Positions 48,353 through 59,653 of a stretch of DNA of 64,000 bases are shown in pieces. The first letter of the stretch is position 1. Each line of letters begins with the position of its first letter. Source of the stretch: Bathynomus jamesi (taxonomy: Eukaryota; Arthropoda; Malacostraca; Isopoda; Cirolanidae); the NCBI GenBank assembly GCA_023014485.1, contig JAJOZX010006146.1, positions 213,370 through 277,369 of the forward strand, in the 5' to 3' direction. The notes below the pieces were generated by a model. It was given only the letters and a program-made list of their open reading frames with translations. It made no database searches and was not told where the DNA came from. Both the position numbers and the translations under genes were made by a program.

Positions 48353-49289
48353 TATAACCATATATTATAACCATACATTATAACCATATATTATAACCAT
48401 ATATAAATATATAAAAACACTAAGAATGGTAAACGACGTAATGTACTTCAATGAAACTGTAATTGAATGTAATGACTTTATATATAATGTAAGAATGTAC
48501 TTTAATAGAACTGTAAGGGACAATCATAAGTGAATGGGAAGTAATCCATAATCGCAATCATAATTGTAATAAACCCAAACAAAAATGTACTCAGTCGTGT
48601 ACTTAATTGTACTTATGTACTACTATGAAATGATATCGCCTGCAGAAATGAAGACGCGGCAAAAAAAAAAAAATACGATTAGTTTTATTTTTATTTTTTA
48701 AAATTTTTATTTGGAATCTTTCAAACATCTGATCGTGTTTAAAACGGGGGAAACTTAACCTCCAACTGCCGTCCCCCAACATTTAGGCTTATATTATACA
48801 TGTATTTGTAAAATGAACTTCACTTCATTACGGCTCTCTGCTTTGGTCACTGCTACGAGACTCCCTTGTTAGCAGCCTCACTGCGGGGAGGGGGCAGAGG
48901 CCCCTTGCCTCCTTAACTTTTTTTAGATTCCGGCCTGAGCCATGGTCGAAAGAGGTCGAACCTCTACCCCTGTAAATTCAGAGCACTAACTGTAAATTTT
49001 TAAGAAGTAAATTACAGTAAGAGAAACTTTTTATTTTCCCCCTCGAGTTGGGCTATCTTCAGAGGAACTTAGTCAGTAAAGTCGATAAGTTATAAAAGAA
49101 AAGTCGATCATTTTAGTCGTCTCAGAGAAAGTATCAGAGTATTATAGCAAGAGAAGAATTAATAATCGTCGACCCTAAAGCGAGAGAGAAGAATTAGAAT
49201 GTTATAGAAGAAATATCCGTTGCTGCCTCCTAACTAGAACCCCCGTCAATTCGAACCACCCAGGGCCATAGACGGAGGGGTTAACAGTC

Positions 49290-49306
49290 TGGCGACCCTG
49301 CCCCAG
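49290..49306 (+). other. Primer-binding site candidate
   Basis: TGGCGACCCTGCCCCAG begins three bases after the 5' LTR, as expected for a PBS complementary to a tRNA 3' end (TGG = CCA). The tRNA species is not assigned. Confidence 0.55.
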
Positions 49307-49712
49307 GATTAGAAGAATATTTTAAGAAGAGGATTTTAACAAGTGGCCACACTTTGGCCAGGATAGAAATTACCCTGCATCAGGATAAAACCATTTGACC
49401 GGCGTGTCACGACTTCTTGTTCGTAACATCCACCCTTGAACCGGTGTGTCACGACTCCAAGTTCTCCACGCCTAGTTTTCATCCAAGAAGTAGTCAGCAA
49501 GACGTCTTCAGGACACGTCTCTGAGGATTTCGCCCGTAGAAATTTTAAGTACAGAGTTTGTTTTTTTTAAGAAATTTATAAACACTTGAAAAGTCAGTAT
49601 TATTAACAGTTAATAATGAGTATCAAGTCAGAATTTACAAGAAACAGTGAACATTTCAGACACCAGTGATACATTTTTTTAGTGAAACAGTAATTTTCAC
49701 AGAAGTTAAATG

Positions 49713-49855
49713 TAAGAGAAGTTAAAAGTAAGAGAAGTTAAATGTAAGAGAGTTAATTTCAGAGAGAGTTAATTTCAGAGAGTTAATTTCAGAGAGAGTT
49801 AATTTCAGAGAGAGTTAATTTCAGAGAGAGTTAATTTCAGAGAGTTAATTTCAGT
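49713..49855. repeat. Tandem AGAGAGAGTTAATTTC repeats
   Basis: Units of 13-17 bp, first AAGAGAAGTTAAATGT-like then CAGAGAGAGTTAATTT-like, about eight copies in the LTR-element interior. Confidence 0.85.
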
Positions 49856-50061
49856 TATTTTCACTATTATATTCAGTATAGAATAATTTTATTTTATATA
49901 CCAAACATAATAGTACCGTACCTTCAAGTACATTCGAGTGAAATGTTGTTTACATTTTTTATTTTTCTTTACAATTTTTTTCAAATTATTGAATTGAATT
50001 GACTTGCAAATTAAGAAAGAGTGTGTTTATAGAGAGTTTATAGATTTAGAGAGATACTTGA

Positions 50062-50480
50062 AGTAATTTTGAAGTCAGTTTTAGTTGCAAATAAGTTGCA
50101 AGTCAGTTTTGAAGTCAGTTTTAGTTGCAAATAAGTTGCAAGTCAGTTTTGAAGTCAGTTTTAGTTGCAAATAAGTTGCAAGTCAGTTTTGAAGTCAGTT
50201 TTAGTTGCAAATAAGTTGCAAGTCAGTTTTAGTTGCAAAGAAGTTGCAAGTCAGTTTTGAAGTCAGTTTTAGTTGCAAATAAGTTGCAAGTCAGTTTTGA
50301 AGTCAGTTTTGGTTGCAAATAAGTTGCAAGTCAGTTTTGAAGTCAGTTTTAGTTGCAAGTTAGTTTTGAAGTCAGTTTTAGTTGCAAATAAGTTGCAAGT
50401 CAGTTTTGAAGTCAGTTTTAGTTGCAAATAAGTTGCAAGTCAGTTTTGAAGTCATTTTTTGTCATTTTTTGGTCATTTTT
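50062..50480. repeat. 40-bp tandem repeat
   Basis: GAAGTCAGTTTTAGTTGC followed by AAATAAGTTGCAAGTCAGTTTT, about ten copies with small internal deletions. It has no coding meaning I can support. Confidence 0.9.
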
Positions 50481-50494
50481 TGAAGTCATTTTTG

Positions 50495-51045
50495 AAGTTA
50501 GAAGGTTGCGCCAAGAGGGACAACCGCCCCAGAGATTTATAGAAATACTAGATAAGAGGTCAAGTCAGAAGGTTGCGCCAAGAGGAACAACCGCCCCACA
50601 AAGATTTATAGAAATACCTGATAAGAGGTCAAGTCAGAAGGTTGCGCCAAGAGGGACAACCGCCCCAGAGATTTATAGAAATACTTGATAAGAGGTCAAG
50701 TCAGAAGGTTGCGCCAAGAGGGACAACCGCCCCAGAGATTTATAGAAATACTTGATAAGAGGTCAAGTCAGAAGGTTGCGCCAAGAGGGACAACCGCCCC
50801 AGAGATTTATAGAAATACTTGATAAGAGGTCAAGTCAGAAGGTTGCGCCAAGAGGGACAAACGCCCCAGAGATTTATAGAAATACTTGATAAGAGGTCAA
50901 GTCAGAAGGTTGCGCCAAGAGGGACAACCGCCCCAGAGATTTATAGAAATACTTGATAAGAGGTCAAGTCAGAAGGTTGCGCCAAGAGGGACAACCGCCC
51001 CAGAGATTTATAGAAATACTTGATAGAGTTCAAGTTAGACAGTTT
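50495..51045. repeat. 67-bp tandem repeat
   Basis: About eight copies of a unit containing GTTGCGCCAAGAGGGACAAC, CGCCCCAGAGATTTATAG and TACTTGATAAGAGGTCAAG, near-identical apart from one copy with a few extra bases. The uniformity points to recent expansion. Confidence 0.95.
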
Positions 51046-51116
51046 CAAGATACTTGATAAGAGTTCAAGTCAATAGGTTGCATCCAAGAGGGACAACCGC
51101 CCCAGAGATTACAGAA

Positions 51117-51392
51117 GTCAGTTTTGAAGAAGTCAGTTTTGAAGAAGCCAGTTTTGAAGAAGCCAGTTTTGAAGAAGCCAGTTTTGAAGAAGCCAGTTTT
51201 GAAGAAGTCAGTTTTGAAGAAGCCAGTTTTGAAGAAGTCAGTTTTGAAGAAGCCAGTTTTGAAGAAGCCAGTTTTGAAGAAGCCAGTTTTGAAGAAGCCA
51301 GTTTTGAAGAAGCCAGTTTTGAAGAAGCCAGTTTTGAAGAAGTTAGTTTTGAAGAAGTTAGTTTTGAAGAAGTTAGTTTTGAAGTTAGTTTT
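51117..51392. repeat. 15-bp tandem repeat, open in several frames
   Basis: About 18 copies of GAAGAAGCCAGTTTT with C/T variants. Because 15 is a multiple of three and the unit lacks stops, it stays open on both strands (SFEEA, KKPVL and FFKTG pentapeptides). I treat it as repeat DNA, not a protein gene. Confidence 0.9.
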
Positions 51393-51399
51393 TAAGTCC

Positions 51400-52728
51400 C
51401 AAGTCATTTCAACGCAGTCAATTGAATTCAACTTTTTCTCTGTAATTTAAGAGAATTTAATTTAAGAAAATGTAATTTAAGAATTTAATTCAACCTTTTT
51501 TTGTTGTTTAAGAGAATTTAATTCAACCTTTTTTTTTGTTGTAAAAGAGAATTAAATTCAACCTGAATTGACCGGTTTGCGTGTTTGGTTTAACTTTTGT
51601 TTTGCTTGTAAGAAGGAAATTGACCGATTTGTCTTCTTTTCATGCCATTGTTGCGTATATAAATATATAGGTAAAATGACATATTTTATTGTTTGCAACC
51701 AAAGCCGTTTTTACAAATGCTGGTAACGAATTTTATAATTATTGCGATTATATGATGACAGAAATAGTGTAATAATTAATCGATCATGTACCTAATTTAT
51801 CTTGCTCTGTACGGTCGGGAAATTTACCCGTAGGACCGCACATACCCTAAATTTCAATTGTGTTTATTGTTTTTTGTCATTTAATTTTAATAAAACTTCT
51901 ACACAATAAAACATATGTATTTATCATATGCAAACAAGTTTTCAGACTAAAATATCAAATAATTCAAAATTCTATCAACATTTAACGAAAGAGTATAATT
52001 TTTCTACTTAACATGCAAAAATTATTAAACCTTTTTAATATTTTTTTTATTATATAAAAATAATTTTTAATGTAAAATTTACCTGAAATTATTAAAAGAA
52101 AAGATTGTTCGAAATGCTTTCCTTCCATTTCAATAACTTTTTTATTCTTGGCCGAAACTCATCTAAGGTTCGATTTACTTTTATTTTTAAGTATACTATA
52201 TGTTTAGTTCATTAAAATGCATAATTGATTTCTATTTTTAATTTGTATTCTTAATTTTCTTAATTCAAGTATCGTACCGATACTTCTGGTTAATGTTAAT
52301 GGTTATATAGTTCATATATAGCTAGGAATGTTACTAGTCGAATTTAATTCCATCTTCAAAATTAAATTTTTTTTATACCACTAGATTTACTTTCATTACT
52401 TGTAAGTTCCTGTAAGTACGTTTTTTTTATTACCTTAATATACGTGTAACTGATTTAATTACGTAAAATCGATAATTCTAATTGAATTCTATTACTTTTG
52501 ATACATATTCGAATTCATTTTCTTTCCGTACTTCAAGTCACTTTCACATGAAACTCAGATGCATACACCATCACAAATACTACCTGTAATTAGATTTTAA
52601 CAATAATTGACTTAAACTTAAAAGATTTTAGAACCCTAAACCCATCTTAAATTATTATACATTACTTTTAAACTTTGTTAATTCAAAAACCTTCCAAATC
52701 CCTACATATACACACGCATGTATGCACA

Positions 52729-52778
<50 letters not shown>

Positions 52779-53375
52779 CAAACCTTATGCTAAAATCAAT
52801 GGATATCACAATACACTATTTCATTGCGTGTAAGTGCTAACTATGCTATTTATATAGTCCTAAGCATTTTGGCTTACTATATATAAATTTTTGCTCAGGC
52901 ATTTATTCAGTTAATTTAAAAATCCTCTCAGCTAATCTGTCCCTCAAAATTATAAGATACACACTTTGTATCTAATACACACAAATACACACTAGACCAC
53001 AGGTCTATACATCATCCATTACGTAATTCGATTTTTTCACCTACAATAGTCAATAAAAAATTAGCTTATAGGTTGTACGATGTACGTTTTCCCTTTTATC
53101 TACTCTATTCATTATGTACATAATTTATCCCACAGAAAAATAAAATTCTGAAATTTTTTTTTAACCATATCATTGTTTGTCTAACTTAAATGTTTGTCTA
53201 AATTAAAGTATTAATCTTTGATTTTTTTATATTATATAATAACTCACTTGTTCTGTATAAAAATTTGTAATGTAAAGAAAAATTCGTCATCTAACTTGTA
53301 GTAGTTAGGATGTTATTTTCTCATTTGTATTGTACTAATGGTACCCTATTAGATTATTGTATAAATATCATTTTT
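51400..53375. other. AT-rich LTR-element interior without genes
   Basis: Short tandem TTTAAGAGAATTTAATTCAAC units near 51440-51560, a (TA)n tract near 52730, otherwise no recognisable feature. Confidence 0.6.
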
Positions 53376-53389
53376 AAAGGGGAGAGCAA
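53376..53389 (+). other. Polypurine tract
   Basis: AAAGGGGAGAGCAA sits directly before the 3' LTR, the expected plus-strand primer position. Confidence 0.7.
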
Positions 53390-55233
53390 TGTAAAAATGA
53401 ACAATGAATAATCAATATTCATTTTTACATAAGAACCAAAATCGCTTAACGCGAGTTTGGATAATAATTTTACTTGTAGCTTCCTATTTTTGTTCGTGTC
53501 ACAACCCTACGATCTACCATATCTATGGTTTAGTCGTATCCATTTTCCATTTGTTATAGAAGTTATTATAATTAATTATGATTGTCTTGCATCTCACCGT
53601 CGACCCTAGATTATACATACACATTGCATATAAGAGGATTGGAACCCGTAGTTGTGCTTCTTAGTCCTTGATACCCACTCTGTCTTTAATTCGTTTCTTT
53701 TAGGTCCTCCCAAATAATGACTTACAGTTATACTGTACGTATGACATAATGTGAATAACTATGACGTCATAAAGTAACTTAATTCTCTTCACGTTTTCCA
53801 TACCTTGAACACTGAATCACGTGTTTAGTATTTGTACATCTTCCGTATTGAATGTATGGTAAATTCTTTAATAATAATAATAATAATAATAATAAAAAGA
53901 AAAACTTCATTCTCTATACATCATTATTTATGTTGTTTCCTACCTATTGTCTACTGATACCTATCAACCTATCAGTCCATATTTTACGCGTGTCTATATT
54001 ACGCACACAACCTATTCTGTTACTTACATGTAAAATACGTCCACATGTATTTTTTTATTTTTTTATTTTAAGTGCGTTCACCCCTCACAAGATATTCATA
54101 AATGCTTGGGTAAGTAAGTGGTCGAATTCGCGAATCACAGCAAAATCGAACGTTTCTAAGATGAACATCTCCTTTCGCTCTGATCCAAATTTATAACATA
54201 TTATAATATAATGTAACATGTTATGTTGTATATAAATTATCTTGTATGTGCTCATGTACTTGTGTTATGCTAATAACCATATATAATAACCATATATAAT
54301 AGCCATATAATATAACCATATAATATAACCATATAATATAACCATATATTATAACCATATATAAATATATAAAAACACTAAGAATGGTAAACGACGTAAT
54401 GTACTTCAGTGAAACTGTAATTGAATGTAATGACTTTATATATAATGTAAGAATGTACTTTAATAGAACTGTAAGGGACAATCATAAGTGAATGGGAAGT
54501 AATCCATAATCGCAATCATAATTGTAATAAACCCAAACAAAAATGTATTCAGTCGTGTACTTAATTGTACTTATGTACTACTATGAAATGATATCGCCTT
54601 CAGAAATGAAGACGCGGCAAAAAAAAAATACGATTATTTTTATTTTTATTTTTTTAAATTTTTATTTGGAATCTTTCAAACATCTGATCGTGTTTAAAAC
54701 GGGGGGAAACTTAACCTCCAACTGCCGTCCCCCAACATTTAGGCTTATATTATACATGTATTTGTAAAATGAACTTCACTTCATTACGGCTCTCTGCTTT
54801 GGTCACTGCTACGAGACTCCCTTGTTAGCAGCCTCACTGCGGGGAGGGGGCAGAGGCCCCTTGCCTCCTTAACTTTTTTTAGATTCCGGCCTGAGCCATG
54901 GTCGAAAGAGGTCGAACCTCTACCCCTGTAAATTCAGAGCACTAACTGTAAATTTTTAAGAAGTAAATTACAGTAAGAGAAACTTTTTATTTTCCCCGAG
55001 TTGGGCTATCTTCAGAGGAACTTAGTCAGTAAAGTCGATAAGTTATAAAAGAAAAGTCGATCATTTTAGTCGTCTCAGAGAAAGTATCAGAGTATTATAG
55101 CAAGAGAATTAATAATCGTCGACCCTAAAGCGAGAGAGAAGAATTAGAATGTTATAGAAGAAATATCCGTTGCTGCCTCCTAACTAGAACCCCCGTCAAT
55201 TCGAACCACCCAGGGCCACAGACGGAGGGGTTA

Positions 55234-55236
<3 letters not shown>
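53390..55236 (+). repeat. 3' LTR
   Basis: 1,847 bp, starting TGTAAAAATGAACAATG and ending GGGGTTAACA; homologous along its whole length with the 5' LTR minus its Tc1 insertion. It has a shorter (AAT)n run. Followed by (TA)n. Confidence 0.9.
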
Positions 55237-55286
<50 letters not shown>

Positions 55287-55299
55287 CAAAACGATTTTT

Positions 55300-56395
55300 T
55301 TTAAACAAAACAGAAAATTCTTCACTAGCATTTATTAATGCCTGGAAACTCTGCGTTTCAAAGATTGGAGGTCATAGAGAGGGGGAAAGATGGATTGAGG
55401 AAGACGGTTCCAGAGTTGACCGGTTGAGTAGATGAAAGAGTGAAGTCAGTGAACATACTGATTAACTCTTGCGTTAGAGAGTTAGACAAAAAAGGAATGA
55501 GAATGTGTAGAAAGTCGGGTACTGCGTTCTCTCCTTAAAGAAGGAGGCATGCAGTTAGAGAGTTCAGAAGAGCAGTGTCCGTTATAATAGCGATAGTCAA
55601 AAGAGAGTGAGAAAACATTGCGGCGAAGAGAGAGGGATTGAAGACAGTCAGTAAGAGGCGGAGAACTGATGAGACGAAAAGCCTTTGATTCCACCGGGTC
55701 AAGTAAGGTTATATGGGTTGAACCACCCAACACAGGAGAAGCGTACTCCATACAGGGGCGGAGAAGACTCCTGTAAAAGAGACAGTAACTGAGTTGGGGT
55801 GAAGAAACTGCGGAGCCTGTACAACACACTTAACCTCTTAGAAACTGTTTTAGAAAGAGAGTATATGTGACCTTTCCAGGAAAGATCACGAGAAAAGGAG
55901 ACGCCAAGAATGTTAAGAGAAGAGAAAGAATTCAGTTGTGTATTGGTGAAGGTAAGGGGATAGTGGTGTGGAAGATTGTAACGTGTAGACAGATGGAGGA
56001 ACTGGGTTTTTGAGGCATTGAAAGCCACAAGGTTTTCTCTTCCACAATCATAGATCGCAGAAAGATGATTCAGAGGTCAGGTGTACCATAGCCGTCCCAC
56101 GTGAAGCATGGAGCTGTTGAGAGGGACGCTTTTGGAAGCGGGTGGAGAAGTGAAGAGTGGAATTATCGGCATAGGAGTGGATAGGACAGGAAGTGCGACT
56201 TAATGATCATTGATGAATAAAAGGAAGAGAGTGGGTGACAGGACAGAACCCTGAGGAACACCACTGTTAATAGCTTCAGGAGAAGAACAGTGGCCATCTA
56301 CAACCGCAGCTATAGATCGGCCAGAAAGGAAATCAGAGATGAAGGCACAGATAGAATAATAAGCAATAAGTATGCTGTCACCCTCTGTTTTAAGT
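55300..56395 (-). pseudogene. jockey-like LINE RT C-terminal fragment
   Basis: Minus strand from about 56270: INSGVPQGSVLSPTLFLLF, then after frame changes AFNASKTQFLHLSTRYNLP, LNILGVSFSRDLSWKGHI, KRLSVLYRLRSFFTPTQLL, LLRPCMEYASPVLGGS and VESKAFRLISSPPLTDCL to a stop at 55482. These are the RT thumb and C-terminal segments of a jockey-like element; same family as 29715-31700. It is 5' truncated and frameshifted near 55800 and 56040. Confidence 0.85.
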
Positions 56396-56703
56396 ACAGT
56401 TTCGGAAAAAAGTTCGCCTAGAAATAATTTCTAAAAAGCATAAAAAATTACTAATTGGTAATATCCTGTTTTGTTTGGATATTTCATTATTTTTGGTGAC
56501 ATCATATTTAAGAAAAAAATCATCCATTTCTAACTTGTAGTTTTTATGCTTTTAGGGAATGTTATAGTCTTAGTCGAATTTTTTTCCGAAACTCTACATA
56601 ACCATTTCTATCTTAAATTCTTCCTTTTAAATTTATAATTAAATTTATAATTTAAAACAAATTCGCTCTTTAATTTTATAATTTCGTGATTCTATAATTT
56701 ATA

Positions 56704-56706
<3 letters not shown>

Positions 56707-56735
<29 letters not shown>

Positions 56736-56895
56736 AATCTGGAACTCATTTCCTCAGCGGGTGGGAGTCAGTCTGTTCCAAGAGTCACCTTAGCCCCGAG
56801 CATTAACAGGGTGAGTGGCCGGCCGAACCCAAACCAGGTGTCAGCAGCCGGGAGCGAACGCAGAGCCCCACATCCAAACCACTGAGGTACCGGTA
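56707..56895 (-). repeat. (ATT)n followed by tRNA-derived SINE
   Basis: The minus strand reads GGTACCTCAGTGGTTTGGAT then GGGGCTCTGCGTTCGCTCCC, matching tRNA A- and B-box layout, with a body ending at (AAT)n, a typical SINE tail. 56900-57140 holds no recognisable feature. Confidence 0.6.
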
Positions 56896-57144
56896 TCCTC
56901 GTAATTATTATATAATAATTTGTAATGTAAATTCATATTTTATCCCTCCGTAATTCTGTAATCGTAATTTTAATTTTAGGCCTTCGCCTTTTCCTCAGGA
57001 GTGTAACTCACTTCCACATTAGCCAGTGCGTTTTAGTCTACCTGCAACAAAAAATATGGTTCCAAAACAAGACATCAGTTTCAACAGTTGTTTTATAGTT
57101 GTAATGTATATATTACTTTTGGAAATTTAATTTAAAATAACTTT

Positions 57145-57215
57145 TCCTATGAGACTGGACTTATGGGACACTCTGTATATACGCAAACTACCCTAACCTA
57201 ACCTAACCTAATTTA
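57145..57215. repeat. Transposon end relic and interstitial TTAGG repeat
   Basis: CCTATGAGACTGGACTTATG then GGACACTCTG resembles the TIR of the 62266-62860 element; no partner end is seen nearby. It is followed by CTAACCTAACCTAACCTAA at about 57191. Confidence 0.55.
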
Positions 57216-57219
57216 ATGC

Positions 57220-57667
57220 AACCCAGAAGACTTTCGTGAAGTTTTTAACATAGAAATTATGAAAATGCAAATTCCTTAACCATAAACAGTTTATTACAGT
57301 GCCTCAAAGTATCTCAAAGTGCCTCAAAGTGCCATTATAACGGAGCCACGGAGTCACGTGATATATTTTTCCGACCGTGAAGAATTTCATATTTTTTTAA
57401 AAGTATTTTTGAAAATTTTAAGTCCGGAAACGAAAGCCTAAAAATTGTAGATTTGTCTCCTCACTCGACTACATACCGACATGCGCAGTAGTTATCAGGG
57501 TCAACAGAACACACACACACACACACACACACACACGTACGTGTGTTATTGGTCCTAAAACTTTTTGTGAATTTTACACTGTAAATACGAGTGTCTAGGA
57601 TTGGTTTTCTTCAAAATTGATGAATTCACGCTTGTGTTATGATGGTAATGGATATTCATAATGTAGT

Positions 57668-57706
<39 letters not shown>

Positions 57707-58650
57707 TATATATATATAGCTTACAGGATGGGATGAGGTATATTTGTAAAACCTTTGTACCCCGTCTCAATACCCGAAGGTGTTTTTTTTGTTTTTTTTG
57801 TTTGACAAGTTGTGTCTGGTGTTAATAATTAAAATTAAAAATATTAAAATTTTTATAAAAAAAATTGGAACTCATTTTTTAGCATTACTAAAAAATAAAT
57901 TAAAACTAATAATTCGGTTAATATTATTGAATACGCAGCCTCTCATCCCGTCCCCACCACCATGGATCGATTAAACTGGAACAATGACCGACATTACGAA
58001 CGATACTTCCAAAAGGAGCGGAATAAAAATTAATAATACAAAACTAAAAATTAAATAATTTCAATTTTTTTTAAGTTATACCAATAAAAAAAAAAACGAA
58101 CTAAAAAGAAAACGAACAGTTGGAAACCAACTGGTTTTAAACTAATAAAGCTGATTGGTATTAAAAATAGTATGGAACCAAGTTACACTCTCAAGTCTCA
58201 ATAGTACCATATTTCGTAAGGACTCATGGACTCCTCACGAAATATGGTAAGAGGATACAATAAGATCTTCTCAACTTAAGGTTTCTTTCACCGTTTCAAT
58301 TTTGACTTCAAAAAATACGTTTTTATAAAATTACAGTTTTTATGTGGGAATATTACGGAAAAATCTCTCATAATTTTCCCTCATTTTAAATAAATTCAAT
58401 TTACGCGATAATTTATTATAAAAAAAATAATAATAAAAAATATGACTAGGATTTGTAAACCAATTAATATTACAAAATATTAAATGAAATTAAATAAAGA
58501 TAACATTTTTTTACAAATTTTATTTTTAAGTGAGGGGAGAAATAGGGATTTTAGGGATTTTGAATAAAACGCGCCAATCCCTATTCTAAAAACGCAAAAT
58601 TCGCAGCTGCAAAAGCAAATATTAGAAAACAAGAAATTGGTGTTTGCCAT
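57220..58650. other. No recognisable gene; microsatellites only
   Basis: (CA)n at about 57510-57535 and (TC)n at about 57670-57702; otherwise AT-rich with no supported feature. Confidence 0.6.
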
Positions 58651-58705
58651 ATATATATATATATATAACTTGGTTGAATGGTTTGTTCTTAGGGAAGCGT
58701 AACTT

Positions 58706-58827
58706 AGCGAGGAATAGGAGGACGAAAAGATGGTACATGTTTATTAACAGACGTTTCGGAAAAATTCAATTTCCATCATCAGTCTGTTAATAAACATGTA
58801 CCATCTTTTCGTCCTCCTATTCCTCGC

Positions 58828-58828
<1 letters not shown>
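58706..58828 (-). ncRNA. Perfect 47-bp hairpin enclosing a hammerhead-like core
   Basis: Arms 58706-58752 and 58782-58828 are perfectly complementary. On the minus strand the loop carries CTGATGA (58776-58782), stem II GGAAA/TTTCC with loop TTGAATT, GAAA, then the self-complementary ACGT and C (58750-58757). This is the dimeric hammerhead layout of Penelope-like ends, with the long arms acting as stem I. The conserved core is seen; ribozyme activity is inferred. Confidence 0.6.
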
Positions 58829-58881
<53 letters not shown>

Positions 58882-59054
58882 TTGACAAAAGTAAATAGAC
58901 ACGACGATAATTACCCTGAAGAACAAATTTCAAGGTTCATCAATGGAATGCTAGAACGTGCGTTACCTTTACATAATACAAAATGGAAACCAACACTCAT
59001 TCTAAACATAATGAACCAATAAATCTGTTATTATTTATTGACTTTTGTCAACCC

Positions 59055-59280
59055 TCTGCATGTAATGGTTAGTGTCGTTGATTACGAATCCATCGGCCCT
59101 GGGATCGAGACCCGGTGACGGTAGGCGAGGCGCAGCAAACCCAGCTGTTCATCCTTCCACACAATAAAAAAAAAATGGTTGGTAGAAAAATGGGTACCCT
59201 GGGTAGACTAGTGGTTAAGACGCTGGGCTGCTGGTGGGGTGTGTTTCGGATTCCACGTTAAACTGTAGGTCTAAAGTGGA
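59055..59280 (+). repeat. Two tRNA-like SINE heads
   Basis: The first (about 59060-59130) has TGGTTAGTGTCG and GGGATCGAGACCC as A and B boxes; the second (about 59205-59270) has TAGTGGTTAAGACGCTGGGC and GTTTCGGATTCCAC. An A-rich stretch separates them. They look like SINE heads, possibly a dimeric SINE; neither forms a clear acceptor stem. Confidence 0.55.
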
Positions 59281-59343
59281 GTGACAAGCTTGACTTTCGT
59301 CAGAATGAACAATTCGGGCGGAAGCTAAACCAAGGTAACTAAG

Positions 59344-59391
<48 letters not shown>

Positions 59392-59653
59392 GGTATTTCA
59401 GGAGGAAAGGTCAATACTTCGGGAGGTGATATTATCGGTCATTGTGAGAAAAAAAGTTCATATGAACATGTGTTTAATTATGAATGGTTACGGAGATAGA
59501 GCTTTTTGAATCTGATGCGCGCGCAGCTCTTCCTTCCCCTTCCCTCCTCTATAACCTTGAACCATGTAAGCTGTAATGTAAGCATGTAACATAAGCCAAT
59601 CGACAGCTGACTGTTGTGAGTGACATTGTTTGGTGTTTGAAGCAGTGTTAAGA

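Larger units (their letters stand above)
46417..49286 (+). repeat. 5' LTR (with inserted Tc1-like element)
   Basis: TG...CA boundaries; contains an (AAT)n tract near 46900, ATAACCATAT repeats near 47310-47390 and again after the insertion, and a GC-rich end. After removing 47391-48352 plus one TA the length is about 1.9 kb. Confidence 0.85.
46417..55236 (+). mobile_element. LTR retrotransposon, non-autonomous, with repeat-filled interior
   Basis: Direct repeats 46417-49286 (including a 962-bp insertion) and 53390-55236 both start TGTAAAAATGAACAATG and end GGAGGGGTTAACA. A primer-binding-site candidate TGGCGACCCTGCCCCAG starts at 49290, and a purine tract AAAGGGGAGAGCAA precedes the 3' LTR. 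The two LTRs are nearly identical apart from microsatellite length and few substitutions, so insertion is relatively recent. The interior has no gag or pol. Both flanks are (TA)n; a TSD cannot be confirmed. Confidence 0.85.

Noticed and set aside
50422..50688. 88-codon ORF across the 40- and 67-bp arrays
   Set aside because: Its C-terminal half is the translated 67-bp repeat; no coding support.
50495..51045. Regular 67-bp repeats resembling a CRISPR array
   Set aside because: The units are directly tandem with no unique spacers and lie inside an LTR retrotransposon of a eukaryotic genome.
51045..51450. Long ORFs of pentapeptide repeats on both strands
   Set aside because: They follow automatically from a stop-free 15-bp unit; no start context, domain or conservation supports a gene.
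59055..59280. Functional tRNA genes
   Set aside because: A and B boxes are present, but there is no convincing acceptor stem or anticodon loop.
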